Positions 62,623 to 64,000 of a stretch of DNA of 64,000 bases are shown in pieces. The notes under the pieces are model-generated. The model had not been told where the DNA came from. It searched no databases and saw only the letters and a list, made by a program, of their open reading frames with translations. Origin of the DNA: Streptomyces albireticuli (GTDB lineage: Bacteria; Actinomycetota; Actinomycetes; Streptomycetales; Streptomycetaceae); contig NZ_JAJQQS010000021.1 of assembly GCF_021228125.1 (NCBI RefSeq), forward strand, positions 102,782-166,781, given 5' to 3'. Position 1 is the first letter of the stretch. Every line of letters begins with the position of its first letter. Both the position numbers and the translations under genes were made by a program.

Positions 62623-62657
62623 AAGGTCCCCACACTCACGAGGAGTGCGGGGACCTT
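62623..62657 (+). terminator. Terminator of conservon 2
   Basis: Stem AAGGTCCCC (62623-62631) and GGGGACCTT (62649-62657), extended by CACTC/GAGTG after one mismatch. The 110 nt between it and accE hold no gene. Confidence 0.75.
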
Positions 62658-62765
62658 CTGCGTTGCTGTGGCCTTCCGCCTCGCCGGACGGTGCCGGGTG
62701 GTGGCGCGGCGGGCGGGCCTGGTCCGGTGGGCCCCGGTGGGGGCCCGTCGGGGGACGGCCGGTGC

Positions 62766-62963
62766 TCAGCCCTGCCAGCTGTGCGGCGCCCGGAAGCCGG
62801 AACTGCGCTCCAGGCGGCGCCAGCCGGCGGCGGTGCGGCGCGGGCGGGCCGGGGCCGAGTGGTGGCCGACGGCCGCGGCGCGGGCCAGGAGGACGGCGGT
62901 GACGGCCGCCACTTCCTCGGCGTCGGCGGTGCCCTTCTCTACGCGTACGAGGGTGTTGTCCAT
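62766..62963 (-). CDS. accE: Acyl-CoA carboxylase epsilon subunit
   Basis: 65 residues, MDNTLVRVEKGTADAEEVAA, helix-rich, with an Arg/Ala-rich centre and the C-terminal RAPHSWQG (Pro-x-x-Trp end) typical of AccE/PccE. In S. coelicolor such a small basic protein stimulates the AccA/PccB carboxylase complex. It begins 12 nt after the beta-subunit stop and is translated with it. Confidence 0.9.
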   Translation of the reverse strand: MDNTLVRVEKGTADAEEVAAVTAVLLARAAAVGHHSAPARPRRTAAGWRRLERSSGFRAPHSWQG

Positions 62964-62975
62964 GCGGGTACTCCC

Positions 62976-64000
<1,025 letters not shown>

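Overview
The window is a piece of a Streptomyces chromosome. The G+C content is very high, third codon positions are almost all G or C, GTG and TTG starts are common, and the genes include Streptomyces hallmarks: nsdA, glcP, hupS, ndgR, two conservons and an AccE-type epsilon subunit. From about 3 kb to the right end, the gene order follows the S. coelicolor region from ffh (SCO5586) down to pccB (SCO5535). Much of it (ffh, glnD, glnK, amtB, ftsY, smc, acyP, mutM, rnc, DUF177, SepIVA-like) is also arranged as in mycobacteria.

Layout. 0-3 kb: a partial accessory-type gene, a prolyl-tRNA synthetase of the short eukaryote/archaeal-like form and a small methyltransferase; this end looks unlike the conserved core beside it. 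3-9 kb: ffh and the amtB-glnK-glnD nitrogen operon, with a GlnR-like box upstream of amtB. 9-21 kb: nsdA, a Prim-Pol-like protein, ftsY, an NCS1 permease, the glucose permease glcP, smc and a coiled-coil microprotein. 21-33 kb: acyP, a CAP-domain protein, mutM-rnc-rpmF-DUF177, a SepIVA-like coiled-coil protein, coaD, rsmD, recG, a FakA-like protein and rpmB. 33-41 kb: thiD-thiL, a stand-alone RAM domain, a DUF3515 lipoprotein, ddl, plsC-gpsA, cofC and hupS. 41-45 kb: leuCD with its divergent IclR regulator ndgR. 45-48 kb: a DUF4188/MerR divergent pair and two overlapping MEDS-domain genes (MEDS-HATPase and MEDS-STAS). 48-51 kb: five tRNA genes (three Glu, two Gln), gltX and a fumarylacetoacetase-like hydrolase. 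52-62.6 kb: two tandem conservons, each cvnABCD (sensor kinase-like protein, roadblock protein, DUF742 protein, small GTPase). 62.7-64 kb: accE and the 3' part of an acyl-CoA carboxylase beta gene.

How the genes work together. ffh and ftsY are the two halves of co-translational membrane targeting. amtB, glnK and glnD form the ammonium transport and PII-modification module. gltX sits beside both tRNA species that an actinobacterial, presumably non-discriminating, GluRS would charge. leuCD is controlled from the next-door ndgR. Each conservon is built like an inside-out G-protein-coupled system.

The most unusual signals are: a D-to-N change in the guanine-recognition (G4) motif of CvnD1, directly at the edge of an apparent gene-conversion tract shared with CvnD2; conserved CvnA C-terminal tails held apart by completely different low-complexity linkers; two near-identical 29-bp CRISPR-repeat-like elements with GNRA-capped hairpins flanking rpmB; and a partner-switching pair whose two members both carry a MEDS sensor while the STAS protein lacks the usual phosphorylatable serine.
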